From: Agrobacterium tumefaciens
GTDB taxonomy: Bacteria; Pseudomonadota; Alphaproteobacteria; Rhizobiales; Rhizobiaceae
Direction: 5' to 3'
DNA length: 64,000 nt
NCBI RefSeq assembly: GCF_005221325.1
Contig: NZ_CP039889.1
Location: forward strand, 620,001-684,000
Made by a program: the position numbers and the translations under genes
Notes under the pieces: generated by a model
What the model saw: only the letters and a program-made list of their open reading frames with translations
The model's database searches: none
What the model was told of the DNA's origin: nothing
In this document: piece after piece, positions 10,689 to 19,050 of the stretch
How the letters are laid out: the number at the start of each line of letters is the position of its first letter
How positions within the stretch are numbered: the first letter of the stretch is position 1

Positions 10689-11240
10689 TCAGGGGTGGGT
10701 CAGGGAAGATTGCAGGCGGGCGACCGGTATCGGCGGGCCTTCCGCAAGGGAGACGGTATCGGAAAGCCATTTTTCGAAGGGCAGCGATTTGATCGTTTCG
10801 GGATCAGCCGCCGTGTCGAACAAAGCGCGATAACCATTGGTGAGATAAAGACCCACCGCTTCCGGCTGGCGGAAACCTGTCGTCAGATAGGCACGCGCAT
10901 AGCCCTGCCGCACCGCCTGCTGCTCCAGTTCCCGAAGCACTATTTTTGCAAGCCCCTGCCGGCGGTAGGCCGAATGGGTCCAGACCCGCTTGAACTCGGC
11001 GCTCTCTTCGTCGTAGCGCATGAAAGCGCCGCCGGCGATTGCCTTGCCGTCGCGCAGCAGCAGCAGGAAATTGCCCGAAGGCGGGCTGAAGGCTTCCGGC
11101 GGGTATTTGTTCATTTCCGCCCTGGCGCCTTCCGCGTTGAAAAATGTGCCGTAACGGCTGTCATATTCGAACAGCAACTCCTCCAGAAGCGGGGTTGCGA
11201 GCGGATCCTTGACAGATGTGTAGAGAAAACTGTCGCTCAT
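10689..11240 (-). CDS. GNAT family N-acetyltransferase, SnaA-like by context
   Basis: Cytoplasmic acetyl-CoA-dependent N-acetyltransferase, 183 residues from the ATG at 11240, which has AAGGA just upstream; the open frame continues upstream but overlaps the M20 gene. The GNAT core is visible: a strand [18 protein letters not shown], then [21 protein letters not shown], in which YRRQGLAK is the acetyl-CoA pyrophosphate-binding motif A, and a late [11 protein letters not shown] strand. In B. subtilis the equivalent operon position is held by SnaA, which N-acetylates S-substituted cysteines before C-S cleavage. That role is inferred from the neighbours: a transporter, an M20 deacylase and CmoJ/CmoO-like monooxygenases. 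Confidence 0.8.
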   Translation of the reverse strand: MSDSFLYTSVKDPLATPLLEELLFEYDSRYGTFFNAEGARAEMNKYPPEAFSPPSGNFLLLLRDGKAIAGGAFMRYDEESAEFKRVWTHSAYRRQGLAKIVLRELEQQAVRQGYARAYLTTGFRQPEAVGLYLTNGYRALFDTAADPETIKSLPFEKWLSDTVSLAEGPPIPVARLQSSLTHP

Positions 11241-11262
11241 ATCCTTGTCCTCAATTTTAGCG

Positions 11263-12450
11263 TCAGGAGAGGTAGGCTTCGGCCAGACGCACCCAGAAGC
11301 GCGCTGCCGGTGCGATGATCGCATCGTTGAAATCATAGCGGGGGCTGTGCAGTGTCGCGCTTTCGCCATTGCCGACGAAGAGATAGGAGCCGGGCCGCTC
11401 CTGCAGCATGAAGGCAAAATCCTCGCTCGCCGTCCGGGGCTGAAAGGCGTCGGCGATCTGTGGAGCAGGAAAATGCCGTCTGGCGACATCGCGGGCGAAA
11501 GCGGTCTGTTCGGCGTGATTGATGACTGGCGGGAAACCACGAGAATAGGAGACATCCGCCGTTGCGCCAAAACTTTCCGCCTGCGCTTTGGCGAGCGCCG
11601 GCAGCCGCTCCTCCAGCCTGTCCCGCACGGCAGGTGAGAAGGCGCGCGCGGTGATTTGCAGCTCCACGCTTTCGGGAATGACATTTGATGCCGTTCCGCC
11701 ATGGATGGAGCCGACCGTCAGCACCGCCATCTCGCGCGGATCGACATTGCGCGAGACGATGCTCTGCAGGGCGGTGACGAAGCTGGCCGAGGCGAGAACC
11801 GGATCGATCGTCTCATGCGGTGCTGCGCCATGGCCGCCCTTGCCGATGATCCGCACGCTTGCCTTATCGACGGAGGCCATGGCCGGGCCTTCGACGAAGC
11901 CGAACTGGCCGGTTTCCACACCCGGCCAATTGTGCAGGCCGAAGACGGCATCGACGGGAAAGCGCTCGAACAGCCGGTCCTTTATCATCGCTCTCGCACC
12001 CGCGCCAATTTCCTCCGCAGGCTGGAAGATCAGCGTCAGCGTGCCGGAAAAATTCGAGGTTTCGGCGAGATACCGGGCAGCGGCAAGCAGGATCGCCGTG
12101 TGGCCATCGTGACCGCAGGCATGCATGATACCCGGTGTTTCGCTGGCATAGGCAAGGCCGGTCTCTTCGTGGATCGGCAGCGCATCGATATCAGCGCGGA
12201 TGCCGAGACGTTTTTCACCGTGGCCACGTTTTAGCGTGGCGACAACACCATGGCCACCGACACCCTCCGTCACCTCATAACCGAAAGACAGGAGATAACG
12301 GGCGATGAGCCCCGCCGTGCGCGTCTCCTTGAGCGAAAGCTCCGGATACCGGTGAAGATCATGCCGGATGGCTATGATTTCATCGATGAAGGCAAGGATT
12401 CCCCGTTCGGCGTCGTCCTGCGGACGCGCGCCGTCAATGCGGATATTCAT
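11263..12450 (-). CDS. M20 family amidohydrolase, SndA/HipO-like
   Basis: Zinc-dependent M20D amidohydrolase (N-acyl amino acid hydrolase), 395 residues, cytoplasmic. Metal-site segments are in order: IRADIDALPIHEETGL near residue 85, MHACGHDGHTAILLAAA with the conserved His-Asp-His, FQPAEEIGAG with the catalytic Glu pair, then GLHNWPG, and a late SEDFAFML. It follows the monooxygenase gene by 83 nt and precedes the GNAT gene by 22 nt. In the salvage pathway known from B. subtilis the M20 enzyme SndA removes the N-acetyl group after S-dealkylation, releasing cysteine. The start is supported by AGGAGACAGAACC ahead of the ATG. Confidence 0.87.
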   Translation of the reverse strand: MNIRIDGARPQDDAERGILAFIDEIIAIRHDLHRYPELSLKETRTAGLIARYLLSFGYEVTEGVGGHGVVATLKRGHGEKRLGIRADIDALPIHEETGLAYASETPGIMHACGHDGHTAILLAAARYLAETSNFSGTLTLIFQPAEEIGAGARAMIKDRLFERFPVDAVFGLHNWPGVETGQFGFVEGPAMASVDKASVRIIGKGGHGAAPHETIDPVLASASFVTALQSIVSRNVDPREMAVLTVGSIHGGTASNVIPESVELQITARAFSPAVRDRLEERLPALAKAQAESFGATADVSYSRGFPPVINHAEQTAFARDVARRHFPAPQIADAFQPRTASEDFAFMLQERPGSYLFVGNGESATLHSPRYDFNDAIIAPAARFWVRLAEAYLS

Positions 12451-12533
12451 GGTTCTGTCTCCTGCACAACGCTTTTTCGCGCCGCGTCTTGAAATCTGTG
12501 CCGGGCTGCGATCACCACCGCCTGGCCACGACC

Positions 12534-13874
12534 TTATGCGATGGCCTTGTCCGCGCTGCTTTCGCCGCCGGAATAGACACTTTCCTTGAAAGGCAGGCCG
12601 AGATGCTCGCGCAGCGTCGTCCCTTCCAGATGCGGATCGAAATAACCGCGCCGCTGCAGCACCGGGATGACGAGACGGATGAAATCATCCAGCCCTTCGG
12701 CAATCACCGGGAAGCCCAGAATGAAGCCATCGGCCGCATCATGCTCCACCCAGCGGATGATCTCGTCGGCGACCTTGTCCGGCGTACCGATGAAACCTTC
12801 GCGCGGCGTTGCGGCCTCCAGCGCCGCCTCGCGCAACGTCTGGTTCTTTTCTTTCGCGCGCCGCTTGATGCGGTCGGTCGTCGAGCGGAAGCTGTTCTTG
12901 CCGATCTCGCCAAGCTCAGGGAAAGGCTCATCCAGCGGATAGACGCTGAAATCATGATGATCGAAGAAACGGCCGAGATAAGCGAGCGCATCCTCTATCG
13001 TGATGAGGTTGCGGATGACGTCATATTTCGCCTCCGCCTCCTCCTGCGTCTCCCCGACGATCGGGCCGATGCCGGGGAAAATCTTGACGTCTGCCGCCGA
13101 TCGACCCTGTGCGACGGCGCTCTGCTTCACCCGCTTCAGGAAGGTCTGGTTTTCCTCCAGCGAGGCGGAATTGGTGAAGACGGCATCCGCATGTTTGCCC
13201 GCAAGACCGATCCCGGCATCGGAAGAACCGGCCTGGAACACCACCGGCTGCCCCTGCGGCGAACGCTGGATGTTCAACGGGCCTTCCACCTGGAAGAAAC
13301 GGCCCTTGTGGCCGAGCGTATGGAGCTTGGCGCGGTCGAAGAATTGCCCCGTCTCGCGGTTGCGCACGAAGGCGCCGTCGTCCCAGCTGTCCCACAGGCC
13401 TTTGATGACTTCGAGATATTCGTCAGCGATTTCGTAGCGCAACGCATGTTCGGGATGATTGCGGCTGTAGTTCTTCGCCGTCCCTTCAAGCGGCGTCGTC
13501 ACCGCGTTCCATCCGGCCCGTCCGCCGCTTAGAAGATCAAGCGAGCCGAATTGGCGCGCGATGGTGAAGGGATCGCTATAGGAGGTGGAAACAGTACCCG
13601 CGAGACCGATTTTCGAGGTGACGGCGGCGAGCGCGGAAAGGATGGTCAGCGGCTCGAACCGGTTGAGGAAATGCGGAATGGACTTGTCGTTGATGTAGAG
13701 GCCATCAGCAACGAAGGCGAAGGCGATGCCGGCAGCCTCCGCTTTCAGCGCGTTTTTTTTGAAGAAGTCGAAATTGACGCTGGCATCCACCGGGCTCTTG
13801 GGGTGCCGCCAGGCATTCATGTGCCCGCCGGGACCCTGAAGCATGATACCGAAACGGATTTTCTTTTTCGTCAT
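12534..13874 (-). CDS. LLM class flavin-dependent monooxygenase, CmoJ/YtnJ-like (NtaA/SnaA/DszA group)
   Basis: Two-component FMN-dependent monooxygenase with a luciferase-like TIM barrel, 446 residues. The ATG at 13874 is chosen because AGGAGG lies a few bases upstream; an in-frame start nine codons earlier lacks this. Group marks are GGHMNAWRHP near residue 20, SIPHFLNRFEPLTILSALAAVT, SGGRAGWNAVTTP and FQAGSSDAG. The length and the SIPHFLNRFEP and DFSVYPLDEPFPELG segments closely recall B. subtilis YtnJ (CmoJ), which cleaves the C-S bond of N-acetylated S-alkyl cysteines. It needs reduced flavin from a partner reductase; the one at 16674 is nearest. The substrate is inferred from the operon. 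Confidence 0.85.
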   Translation of the reverse strand: MTKKKIRFGIMLQGPGGHMNAWRHPKSPVDASVNFDFFKKNALKAEAAGIAFAFVADGLYINDKSIPHFLNRFEPLTILSALAAVTSKIGLAGTVSTSYSDPFTIARQFGSLDLLSGGRAGWNAVTTPLEGTAKNYSRNHPEHALRYEIADEYLEVIKGLWDSWDDGAFVRNRETGQFFDRAKLHTLGHKGRFFQVEGPLNIQRSPQGQPVVFQAGSSDAGIGLAGKHADAVFTNSASLEENQTFLKRVKQSAVAQGRSAADVKIFPGIGPIVGETQEEAEAKYDVIRNLITIEDALAYLGRFFDHHDFSVYPLDEPFPELGEIGKNSFRSTTDRIKRRAKEKNQTLREAALEAATPREGFIGTPDKVADEIIRWVEHDAADGFILGFPVIAEGLDDFIRLVIPVLQRRGYFDPHLEGTTLREHLGLPFKESVYSGGESSADKAIA

Positions 13875-13897
13875 GTCATTTCCTCCTGAGGACAAAA

Positions 13898-14899
13898 TCA
13901 CGCCGCCCGGGAAAGGCGATGCGTGGCCAAGAGTTCGATCGAGGCAAGCCGCTGATCGGCCCCGACATGCGGCGGCTCGATGATGAATTCTTCGATGCCG
14001 TGTTCTTCAGAAAGCGCGCGCAACGCCCGGTGAATATCGTCCGGCCCGCCATGCAGGACATTGGGCTTGCGCTCCTCGATGCGATAATCGCTATCGCCGG
14101 ACTGGCGGGCGAATTCTTCCGCCTGTTCGCGGCGACCGAGGTTGAACGCCCTGCCATCGCTCAGAAATACGCGGTAGATACGCTGGCCTTCGACCTGTCT
14201 TGCCGCATGGGCAGGATCGCTTGCGGCAAAAGCCGAAAGGGCAAGGATCGGCGCGCTCCCGCCGCTCGCTTCGCGGAAAGCCGAGAGGCTGCGGCGCAGA
14301 ACCTCCGGATCGCCATTGAGGTGGCCGGCAAAAACGAAACTCCATCCTTTCGACGCCGCAAGCCTTGCGCTTTCGGGGCTGGCGCCGAGCAGGAACCGCT
14401 CCGCGGCAACCGGCGGCACGGGTGTCGCCTGCAGTCCAGCCTGCGCATGGTTCAGCGGCGTGTTACCGGTGAGAAATCTCGTGAGCTCACCAAAAGCCGT
14501 CTCGAAATTCGGCTTACGGTCGGGATCATAGGCCTGCTGCAAAGCGGAGGTCGCAAGCGGCAGGCCGCCCGGCGTCTTGCCGATACCAAGATCGACCCGG
14601 CCGGGCGCCAGCGAAGAGAGGACATTGAAGACCTCGGCAACCTTGTAAGGGCTGTAATGCTGCAGCATGACGCCACCCGAACCGACGCGGATATGCGATG
14701 TCTTCGCCAATATCCATGCCACGAGCGCCTCGGGCGCCGAACCGGCAAGCTCCGGCGAATTGTGATGTTCTGCCACCCAGAACCGGCGATACCCCAGTTC
14801 CTCGGCGCGCCTGGCCAGATTGATCGTGTCGCGGAACGCGCTTGCCGCGTCCTCACCCGTTGGCACCGGGCTCTTGTCGAGCAAACTGAGCGTATACAT
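13898..14899 (-). CDS. LLM class flavin-dependent oxidoreductase, CmoO/YtmO-like
   Basis: Luciferase-like flavoenzyme of the group that begins LSLLDKSPV, 333 residues from the ATG at 14899, which follows GAGGTGACG; an ATG five codons earlier is less well placed. Characteristic segments are RFWVAEHHNSPELAGSAP, HIRVGSGGVMLQHYSPYKVAE and GRVDLGIGKTPGG. B. subtilis YtmO (CmoO) has the same size and opening and works next to CmoJ in S-alkyl-cysteine salvage. It is the first gene of the minus-strand operon running to 6837, and its promoter region is shared with the divergent Rrf2 gene. Confidence 0.85.
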   Translation of the reverse strand: MYTLSLLDKSPVPTGEDAASAFRDTINLARRAEELGYRRFWVAEHHNSPELAGSAPEALVAWILAKTSHIRVGSGGVMLQHYSPYKVAEVFNVLSSLAPGRVDLGIGKTPGGLPLATSALQQAYDPDRKPNFETAFGELTRFLTGNTPLNHAQAGLQATPVPPVAAERFLLGASPESARLAASKGWSFVFAGHLNGDPEVLRRSLSAFREASGGSAPILALSAFAASDPAHAARQVEGQRIYRVFLSDGRAFNLGRREQAEEFARQSGDSDYRIEERKPNVLHGGPDDIHRALRALSEEHGIEEFIIEPPHVGADQRLASIELLATHRLSRAA

Positions 14900-15202
14900 C
14901 GTCACCTCGTGCATCTTTGATGCATAGTTTGTCTACCGATTTTATATTCTAATAAAGGATGTTTGTTCCATGCTGCGAGGGGATCAGAGAAAATATTGTT
15001 TTCAGTCAGATTTTCGAATGCTGCCCTGATCAAAGCGCTCGAAAATGCTGAAAACCGTGCGCCAATCGGCTGCAGCAAGCCACTTTCACCGGAGATCTTA
15101 CGGAAACGGGCTTGCACCGGAATTCGCTAAAAACTACTAAGTAAGTTGGGAATAATACGATCCGGCATTGTGACTGTGCCGGTTCTCTTTTCGGATCAGG
15201 CA
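14900..15202. promoter_or_regulatory. Divergent promoter region between CmoO-like gene and Rrf2 regulator
   Basis: This 303-nt gene-free stretch should hold the promoters of the long minus-strand operon and of the Rrf2 gene. Two AT-rich dyad-like sites are visible: TTTTATATTCTAATAAAGG at 14940-14958, about 41 nt upstream of the minus-strand start, and a CTACTAAGTAAG element at about 15134-15145, centred on the 9-nt palindrome TACTAAGTA. They are candidate operators for the adjacent Rrf2 protein. No riboswitch or small gene was recognised. Confidence 0.45.
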
Positions 15203-15652
15203 ATGTTGACCAAAAAAGGCAAATACGGATTAAAGGCGCTTGTCGATCTGGCACGGCTGCCGCAGGGCGAGACCGCCTTCGTGACCGAGATCGCGACTCG
15301 TAACAACATCCCGAAAAAATTCCTGGATACTATTCTTCTGGAACTGCGCAACAGCGGCATTCTGCGCTCCAAGAAGGGCCCGAATGGCGGTTATTCGCTT
15401 TCGAAAATGCCATCCGAAATCATGATCGGACAGGTCATCCGCACGCTGGACGGCCCGCTCGCGCCTATTCGCTGTGCAAGCCGCACGGCCTTTGAAGCCT
15501 GTGATGACTGCGATGATCCCGAGACCTGTCAGGTCAGGGTTTCGATGACGGACGTACGTGACGCCATCGCAACCATTCTCGACAATATGACGCTTGCGCA
15601 ATTCGTCGCAAAAGATGGGCAGGACCAGCGGTCGATCACAGCCGTCGAATAG
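15203..15652 (+). CDS. Rrf2 family transcriptional regulator with four clustered cysteines
   Basis: Winged-helix regulator of the Rrf2 family (relatives IscR, RirA, CymR), 149 residues from the ATG at 15203. The start MLTKKGKYGLKALVDLA is the classic first helix; the DNA-reading region includes NNIPKKFLDTILLELRNSGIL and the wing KKGPNGGYSLSK. Cysteines lie at 91, 100, 103 and 109, in the region where Fe-S-binding Rrf2 members carry three ligands. A cluster or thiol sensor is therefore plausible, linking sulfur or iron-sulfur status to gene expression. It sits between the cysteine-salvage operon and the sulfonate genes, so it is a candidate regulator of this island. Confidence 0.88.
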   Translation: MLTKKGKYGLKALVDLARLPQGETAFVTEIATRNNIPKKFLDTILLELRNSGILRSKKGPNGGYSLSKMPSEIMIGQVIRTLDGPLAPIRCASRTAFEACDDCDDPETCQVRVSMTDVRDAIATILDNMTLAQFVAKDGQDQRSITAVE

Positions 15653-15678
15653 GATTTCGCGGAAACGGCACGTCCTCT

Positions 15679-16623
15679 TTACTGCCGGCGCAAATCATCC
15701 ACCAGTGATGCGATGAGCCCGGATTCGCTAACGCCCTCGATAAGACCAAGGCGCGCCATCAGGATTTCAAGCGTGATGGCATTGTTTCGAACTGAACGAA
15801 AAGTGACGTTTTCCGCTCCGACCTGCGCCGCATCGATATTCGTCGCGAGACTTGATATCTGCGCCTTCAGCAGTTCGATAGCGAGAAATATTTCCCCTAT
15901 GACTGGTCTTGCCGCACCATCATCGGCCAGCCTGTCGATCAGGAGCCCTGAAAGCTCACGCTGTTTTTGCCCCAGAGCCACTGCGGCCTTCAACAAGGTG
16001 GAAACGGAGGCGGCGAGATTTCCCGCACCCCGGGCAAGGAACACCACCTGATCGGCGCGCAGCAGGCCCTCCCATGTACTATTCGGCCGATTGCGCAAAA
16101 CGACGAGCAGGGGCTGCCCGGACGTATTGACGGCAGGGACGACGATCCAGTCCGCATTGCCCCTCGCCGATCGCGCAATGTCGTCGGGAAGCCGCAGGGC
16201 ATAGTCGTCGGCGGTCACCGGGACCGCTTGATCCAGCTCGCCACCGGATGTCGCCAGCGCGAAGGTCTCACCAAGATCGAGGCGGGCGAAGAGGGCCTTG
16301 CGCTGCTCTTCGCTGCCCGCATTCCGGATGAATTCAAGCGCGGTGAAATGTTCGACAAGATCATGCGCCGCCTCGGCATTGACTGCGGAAATGATCGAAA
16401 GTGCCTGCGAGAGAACATCGTTGGTTATATCCGCCCCGCCGAGTTCCGTTGGAACCGAAAGAGCGAGAAGACCGGAGCGGGCGATCCGGGCATGGATTTG
16501 CCCCGAATTTTCAATGGCGCATTTTTCGGCGATCGTCCGGGCGACGGTCAGCACATCCATATCCGCGCCGAGGCGTGGAGGAACGAAACGAAGTCTTTCG
16601 CCAAGAGGCGTGACGGATCCCAT
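15679..16623 (-). CDS. Acyl-CoA dehydrogenase-like protein (DszC/SfnB superfamily), short form
   Basis: Shortened member of the acyl-CoA dehydrogenase fold, 314 residues against the usual 390-410. The N-terminal helical domain is recognisable (ARIARSGLLALSVPTELGGADITNDVLSQALSIISAVNAEAAHDLVEHF), as is a C-terminal helical domain. The middle beta domain is reduced, and the usual flavin-contacting TGxKxxxT region is not evident. The ATG at 16623 follows GAGGGAG and is preferred to an upstream in-frame TTG. It is the second gene after the flavin reductase in a minus-strand pair, so it may be a DszC/SfnB-like flavin monooxygenase or a degenerate one. Activity is uncertain. Confidence 0.65.
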   Translation of the reverse strand: MGSVTPLGERLRFVPPRLGADMDVLTVARTIAEKCAIENSGQIHARIARSGLLALSVPTELGGADITNDVLSQALSIISAVNAEAAHDLVEHFTALEFIRNAGSEEQRKALFARLDLGETFALATSGGELDQAVPVTADDYALRLPDDIARSARGNADWIVVPAVNTSGQPLLVVLRNRPNSTWEGLLRADQVVFLARGAGNLAASVSTLLKAAVALGQKQRELSGLLIDRLADDGAARPVIGEIFLAIELLKAQISSLATNIDAAQVGAENVTFRSVRNNAITLEILMARLGLIEGVSESGLIASLVDDLRRQ

Positions 16624-16673
16624 GCTCAACTCCCTCAAACAACGACAAAATGAAAGCGCCGAACGGCCAACGC

Positions 16674-17219
16674 TCAGTCCACTGAATGATAACGCCCGTT
16701 TTGATAGAGCAGCGAATGGCCCGATCCGACACGAATCGCCTCCACCTTGCCGATGACGATGACGTGGCTATGGCGCTCGATCGCCTCTTCGATGGTGCAA
16801 TCGATCGCAGCCACGGCATCTTCGAGGATGGGTGCGCCGCTCGCCAGCCTTGTCCACTCCGCGCCACGATACCGGTCGGGACCCTTCAGGCCGCCAATGC
16901 CGGCAAACTGGTTGGCGACGAACTGATGGTTCGTGCCGATGATGTTGACGGCAAAGTGACCGAAATGCTGCACCACCGGCCATGTCGATGAGGAGCGGTT
17001 GAGCGCCACCAGGATTCGCGGCGGATCGACCGACAAAGCGGTGGCCGATGTCACGGTCGCGCCCGTTCGCTCATCCCCTTCGCCTGCGGTAATCACGCTG
17101 ACGCCGCCGCCTAATGTTCTCAGCGCCGCCTTGAGACTATCTGCATCCGCCGCCTTGCCGGCGACCGGATCGCGGAGATTGATGAATTGTTGGTCCTTGG
17201 CCGCATATTGCAATGTCAT
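16674..17219 (-). CDS. Flavin reductase (HpaC/DszD-like NAD(P)H:FMN reductase)
   Basis: Small flavin reductase-like domain protein, 181 residues, with FMN-binding split-barrel features: GGGVSVITAG near the N-terminus, GATVTSATALSVDPPRILVALNRSSSTW and FAVNIIGTNHQFVANQFAG. Such proteins supply reduced FMN to two-component monooxygenases (SsuE/DszD role). The ATG at 17219 is used because CAGGAG precedes it; an ATG five bases upstream hits a stop at once. It is the only obvious flavin reductase in the window, whereas eight LLM monooxygenases are present, so it may serve several of them. It is the first gene of a pair with the acyl-CoA-dehydrogenase-like gene. Confidence 0.85.
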   Translation of the reverse strand: MTLQYAAKDQQFINLRDPVAGKAADADSLKAALRTLGGGVSVITAGEGDERTGATVTSATALSVDPPRILVALNRSSSTWPVVQHFGHFAVNIIGTNHQFVANQFAGIGGLKGPDRYRGAEWTRLASGAPILEDAVAAIDCTIEEAIERHSHVIVIGKVEAIRVGSGHSLLYQNGRYHSVD

Positions 17220-17289
17220 CGCATGGCTCCTGAAAACAGCTGAATTGTTCAATAGCTAGCAGCGGCAACGGGGGCAGAAATAGACATCG

Positions 17290-17322
17290 TTTTCCATAAT
17301 CATAATATTCTATAGAAATAAT
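17290..17322. promoter_or_regulatory. AT-rich candidate operator upstream of the flavin reductase
   Basis: The site contains TTTTCCATAATCATAA followed by the perfect 10-nt palindrome TTCTATAGAA. It lies about 70-100 nt upstream of the flavin-reductase start. The same TTTTCCATAA core followed by TATTCTATA occurs at 18969-18999 upstream of the small ORF/ssuD unit. Variants occur at 25257, 19840 and 45433, so this is probably a shared regulator site of the sulfur island. The regulator is unknown. Confidence 0.5.
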
Positions 17323-17375
17323 GTTTTATATGCCGCCTTTACGTTTATACCGCTGCACGCCTTTCCGTGGACGGA

Positions 17376-18545
17376 TCAGGATCCGGACACCAGCTTGACG
17401 TTGCCGCCATGGCCGCCACCACCGAAAACCTGTTTCGCCCCAAACGACGAACGGATCTGGTTTCGCGGCCCGCCGAGGCCGATTTCCGGAAACAGCAGCT
17501 CGGACAGGCGATAGGCTTCTTCAAGATGCGGATAACCGGAAGCAATGACGGTATCGATGCCAAGTGCCTGATATTCCCTGAGCCGTGCCGCCACCGTCTT
17601 CGGCGAACCCACAAGTGCCGTACCTGCGCCAGAGCGCACGAGACCGATGCCCGCCCATAGGTTGGGGGAAACTTCCAGCTTGTCACGCCGGCCATTGTGC
17701 AGCGCTTGCATTCTCGACTGCCCGACGGAATCCGACGCCTTGGAGAAGACTTCCTGGGCAGAGGCGATGGTCTCATCGGAAAGCTTCGAAATCAGCTTCT
17801 CCGCATCGGCCCAGGCTTCCTCGTCGGTTTCGCGCACGATGAAGTGCAGACGGATGCCGAAGGTAACCTCCCGCCCCTTTTTCGCGGCAGCGGCGCGCAC
17901 CTTGGCGATTTTTTCCGCCACCTGTGCCGGCGGCTCACCCCACGTCAGGTATTTGTCGGTGATGCCAGCCGAAAACTCGATACCGGCATCGGAGGAACCG
18001 CCGAAATAAAGCGGTGGGCGCGGCTCCTGCACCGGCGGCAGACCGAGCTTGGCATCCACCGCCTTGATATATTTGCCGTCGAGGCTGCCCTTGCCGGTTT
18101 CGATCAGAGAATTGAACACCTGAAAGAACTCGTCCGCGTGATCGTATCGCTCGTCATGCGGCAGGAAGATGCCGTCACCCGCCAGCTCCTGAGCGCTGCC
18201 CCCGACCACGATATTGAGCAGCAACCGGCCGTGGGACACGCGATCAAGCGTGGAAGCCAACCGCGCATAATAGGCGGGTGAAGCGACACCCGGACGGATG
18301 GCGACAAGGAACTTCAGCTTTTCGGTATAGGCGGCAAGATTGGCCGCGAGAATGAAGGATTCCTCACAGGCGACACCGGTGGGAATGAGCACGCCGGAAT
18401 AACCGAGCCTGTCCGCCGCCTGCGCTATCTCACGGAAATATCCGGGATCGGAGGGACGCGACAGATCGTCCGAACCAAGATAGCTGCCGTCGCCGGAGGT
18501 GGGTATGAACCACAGGAAATCGAGTGGTTTGTCATGTGTGCTCAT
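17376..18545 (-). CDS. ssuD: Alkanesulfonate monooxygenase SsuD
   Basis: FMNH2-dependent alkanesulfonate monooxygenase, 389 residues from the ATG at 18545 (AAAGGA upstream). It converts aliphatic sulfonates to aldehyde and sulfite. The protein follows the SsuD pattern along its length: [32 protein letters not shown] with a conserved Cys a few residues on (CEES), [55 protein letters not shown] and [19 protein letters not shown]. The tail after residue 370 is Gly-rich (FGGGGHGG) and not typical. No ssuA, ssuB or ssuC lies beside it, so sulfonate uptake would depend on other transporters. Reduced FMN probably comes from the adjacent reductase. Confidence 0.93.
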   Translation of the reverse strand: MSTHDKPLDFLWFIPTSGDGSYLGSDDLSRPSDPGYFREIAQAADRLGYSGVLIPTGVACEESFILAANLAAYTEKLKFLVAIRPGVASPAYYARLASTLDRVSHGRLLLNIVVGGSAQELAGDGIFLPHDERYDHADEFFQVFNSLIETGKGSLDGKYIKAVDAKLGLPPVQEPRPPLYFGGSSDAGIEFSAGITDKYLTWGEPPAQVAEKIAKVRAAAAKKGREVTFGIRLHFIVRETDEEAWADAEKLISKLSDETIASAQEVFSKASDSVGQSRMQALHNGRRDKLEVSPNLWAGIGLVRSGAGTALVGSPKTVAARLREYQALGIDTVIASGYPHLEEAYRLSELLFPEIGLGGPRNQIRSSFGAKQVFGGGGHGGNVKLVSGS

Positions 18546-18711
18546 CGGCAGGTCCTTTGCAATCCGCCCTCGGGCGATGCGGCGTGATGGTAAAAGGGTA
18601 GCCACTTCCGCGGCGCGTTTAAGAAATTTTGTTCCAATTTCCATCCGTCGAGGAGAGTTTCTCTCCCGGATGAACGGGATTAAAAGGGAAAGCAGCGCTT
18701 GTGAACCGTGC

Positions 18712-18909
18712 TTAAAAGACCGGGTAAAGGCCCAGCATCGCAAAGTTCATTTCGCAAATCTCTTCCCGCTCGAGTTCGAGATCGCTTTTCTCCTGCCGGT
18801 TGCGCCCGGAGTGATCCAGCGGATGAAGATGAAGCTGTTCTTCTTCACGGGGCTGACGCCGCGTCAAACCGAACAGATCGAAAGTAAACGCATGAAGTCC
18901 CTGCGGCAT
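18712..18909 (-). CDS. Small hypothetical protein with a strong ribosome-binding site
   Basis: A 65-residue frame, starting [18 protein letters not shown], whose ATG has AAAGGAGG about 7 nt upstream, one of the best Shine-Dalgarno matches in the window. It is rich in Glu, Arg and His in the middle and ends [13 protein letters not shown] do not recognise the family, and it has no signal peptide or clear membrane helix. It lies between the candidate operator at 18969 and ssuD, about 165 nt ahead of ssuD, so it could be the first gene of the ssuD transcript or a leader. The coding status is unproved. Confidence 0.45.
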   Translation of the reverse strand: MPQGLHAFTFDLFGLTRRQPREEEQLHLHPLDHSGRNRQEKSDLELEREEICEMNFAMLGLYPVF

Positions 18910-18968
18910 GTGCGCCTCCTTTGCTCAACTCTCCCCTATCCTCCGGCGACCGGTAAAAATCGTCAATA

Positions 18969-18999
18969 TTTTCCATAAAATTACTATTCTATAATTGAT
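18969..18999. promoter_or_regulatory. AT-rich candidate operator upstream of the small ORF/ssuD unit
   Basis: TTTTCCATAAAATTA is followed by CTATTCTATAATTGAT. Ten bases of the first half (TTTTCCATAA) and the TATTCTATA of the second half match the site at 17290-17322 with the same spacing. It lies 60-90 nt upstream of the small minus-strand ORF, in promoter position. The repeated arrangement at two neighbouring sulfur promoters supports a regulator-binding role. Confidence 0.5.
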
Positions 19000-19050
19000 G
19001 CATCGCCGGCAAAGGTGGACCAAGGATGTGGCAGTGGGAAAAATTCCGTT

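Noticed and set aside
12489..13532. Plus-strand open frame of 347 codons opposite the CmoJ-like gene
   Set aside because: Antisense to a full-length LLM monooxygenase with a strong start site.
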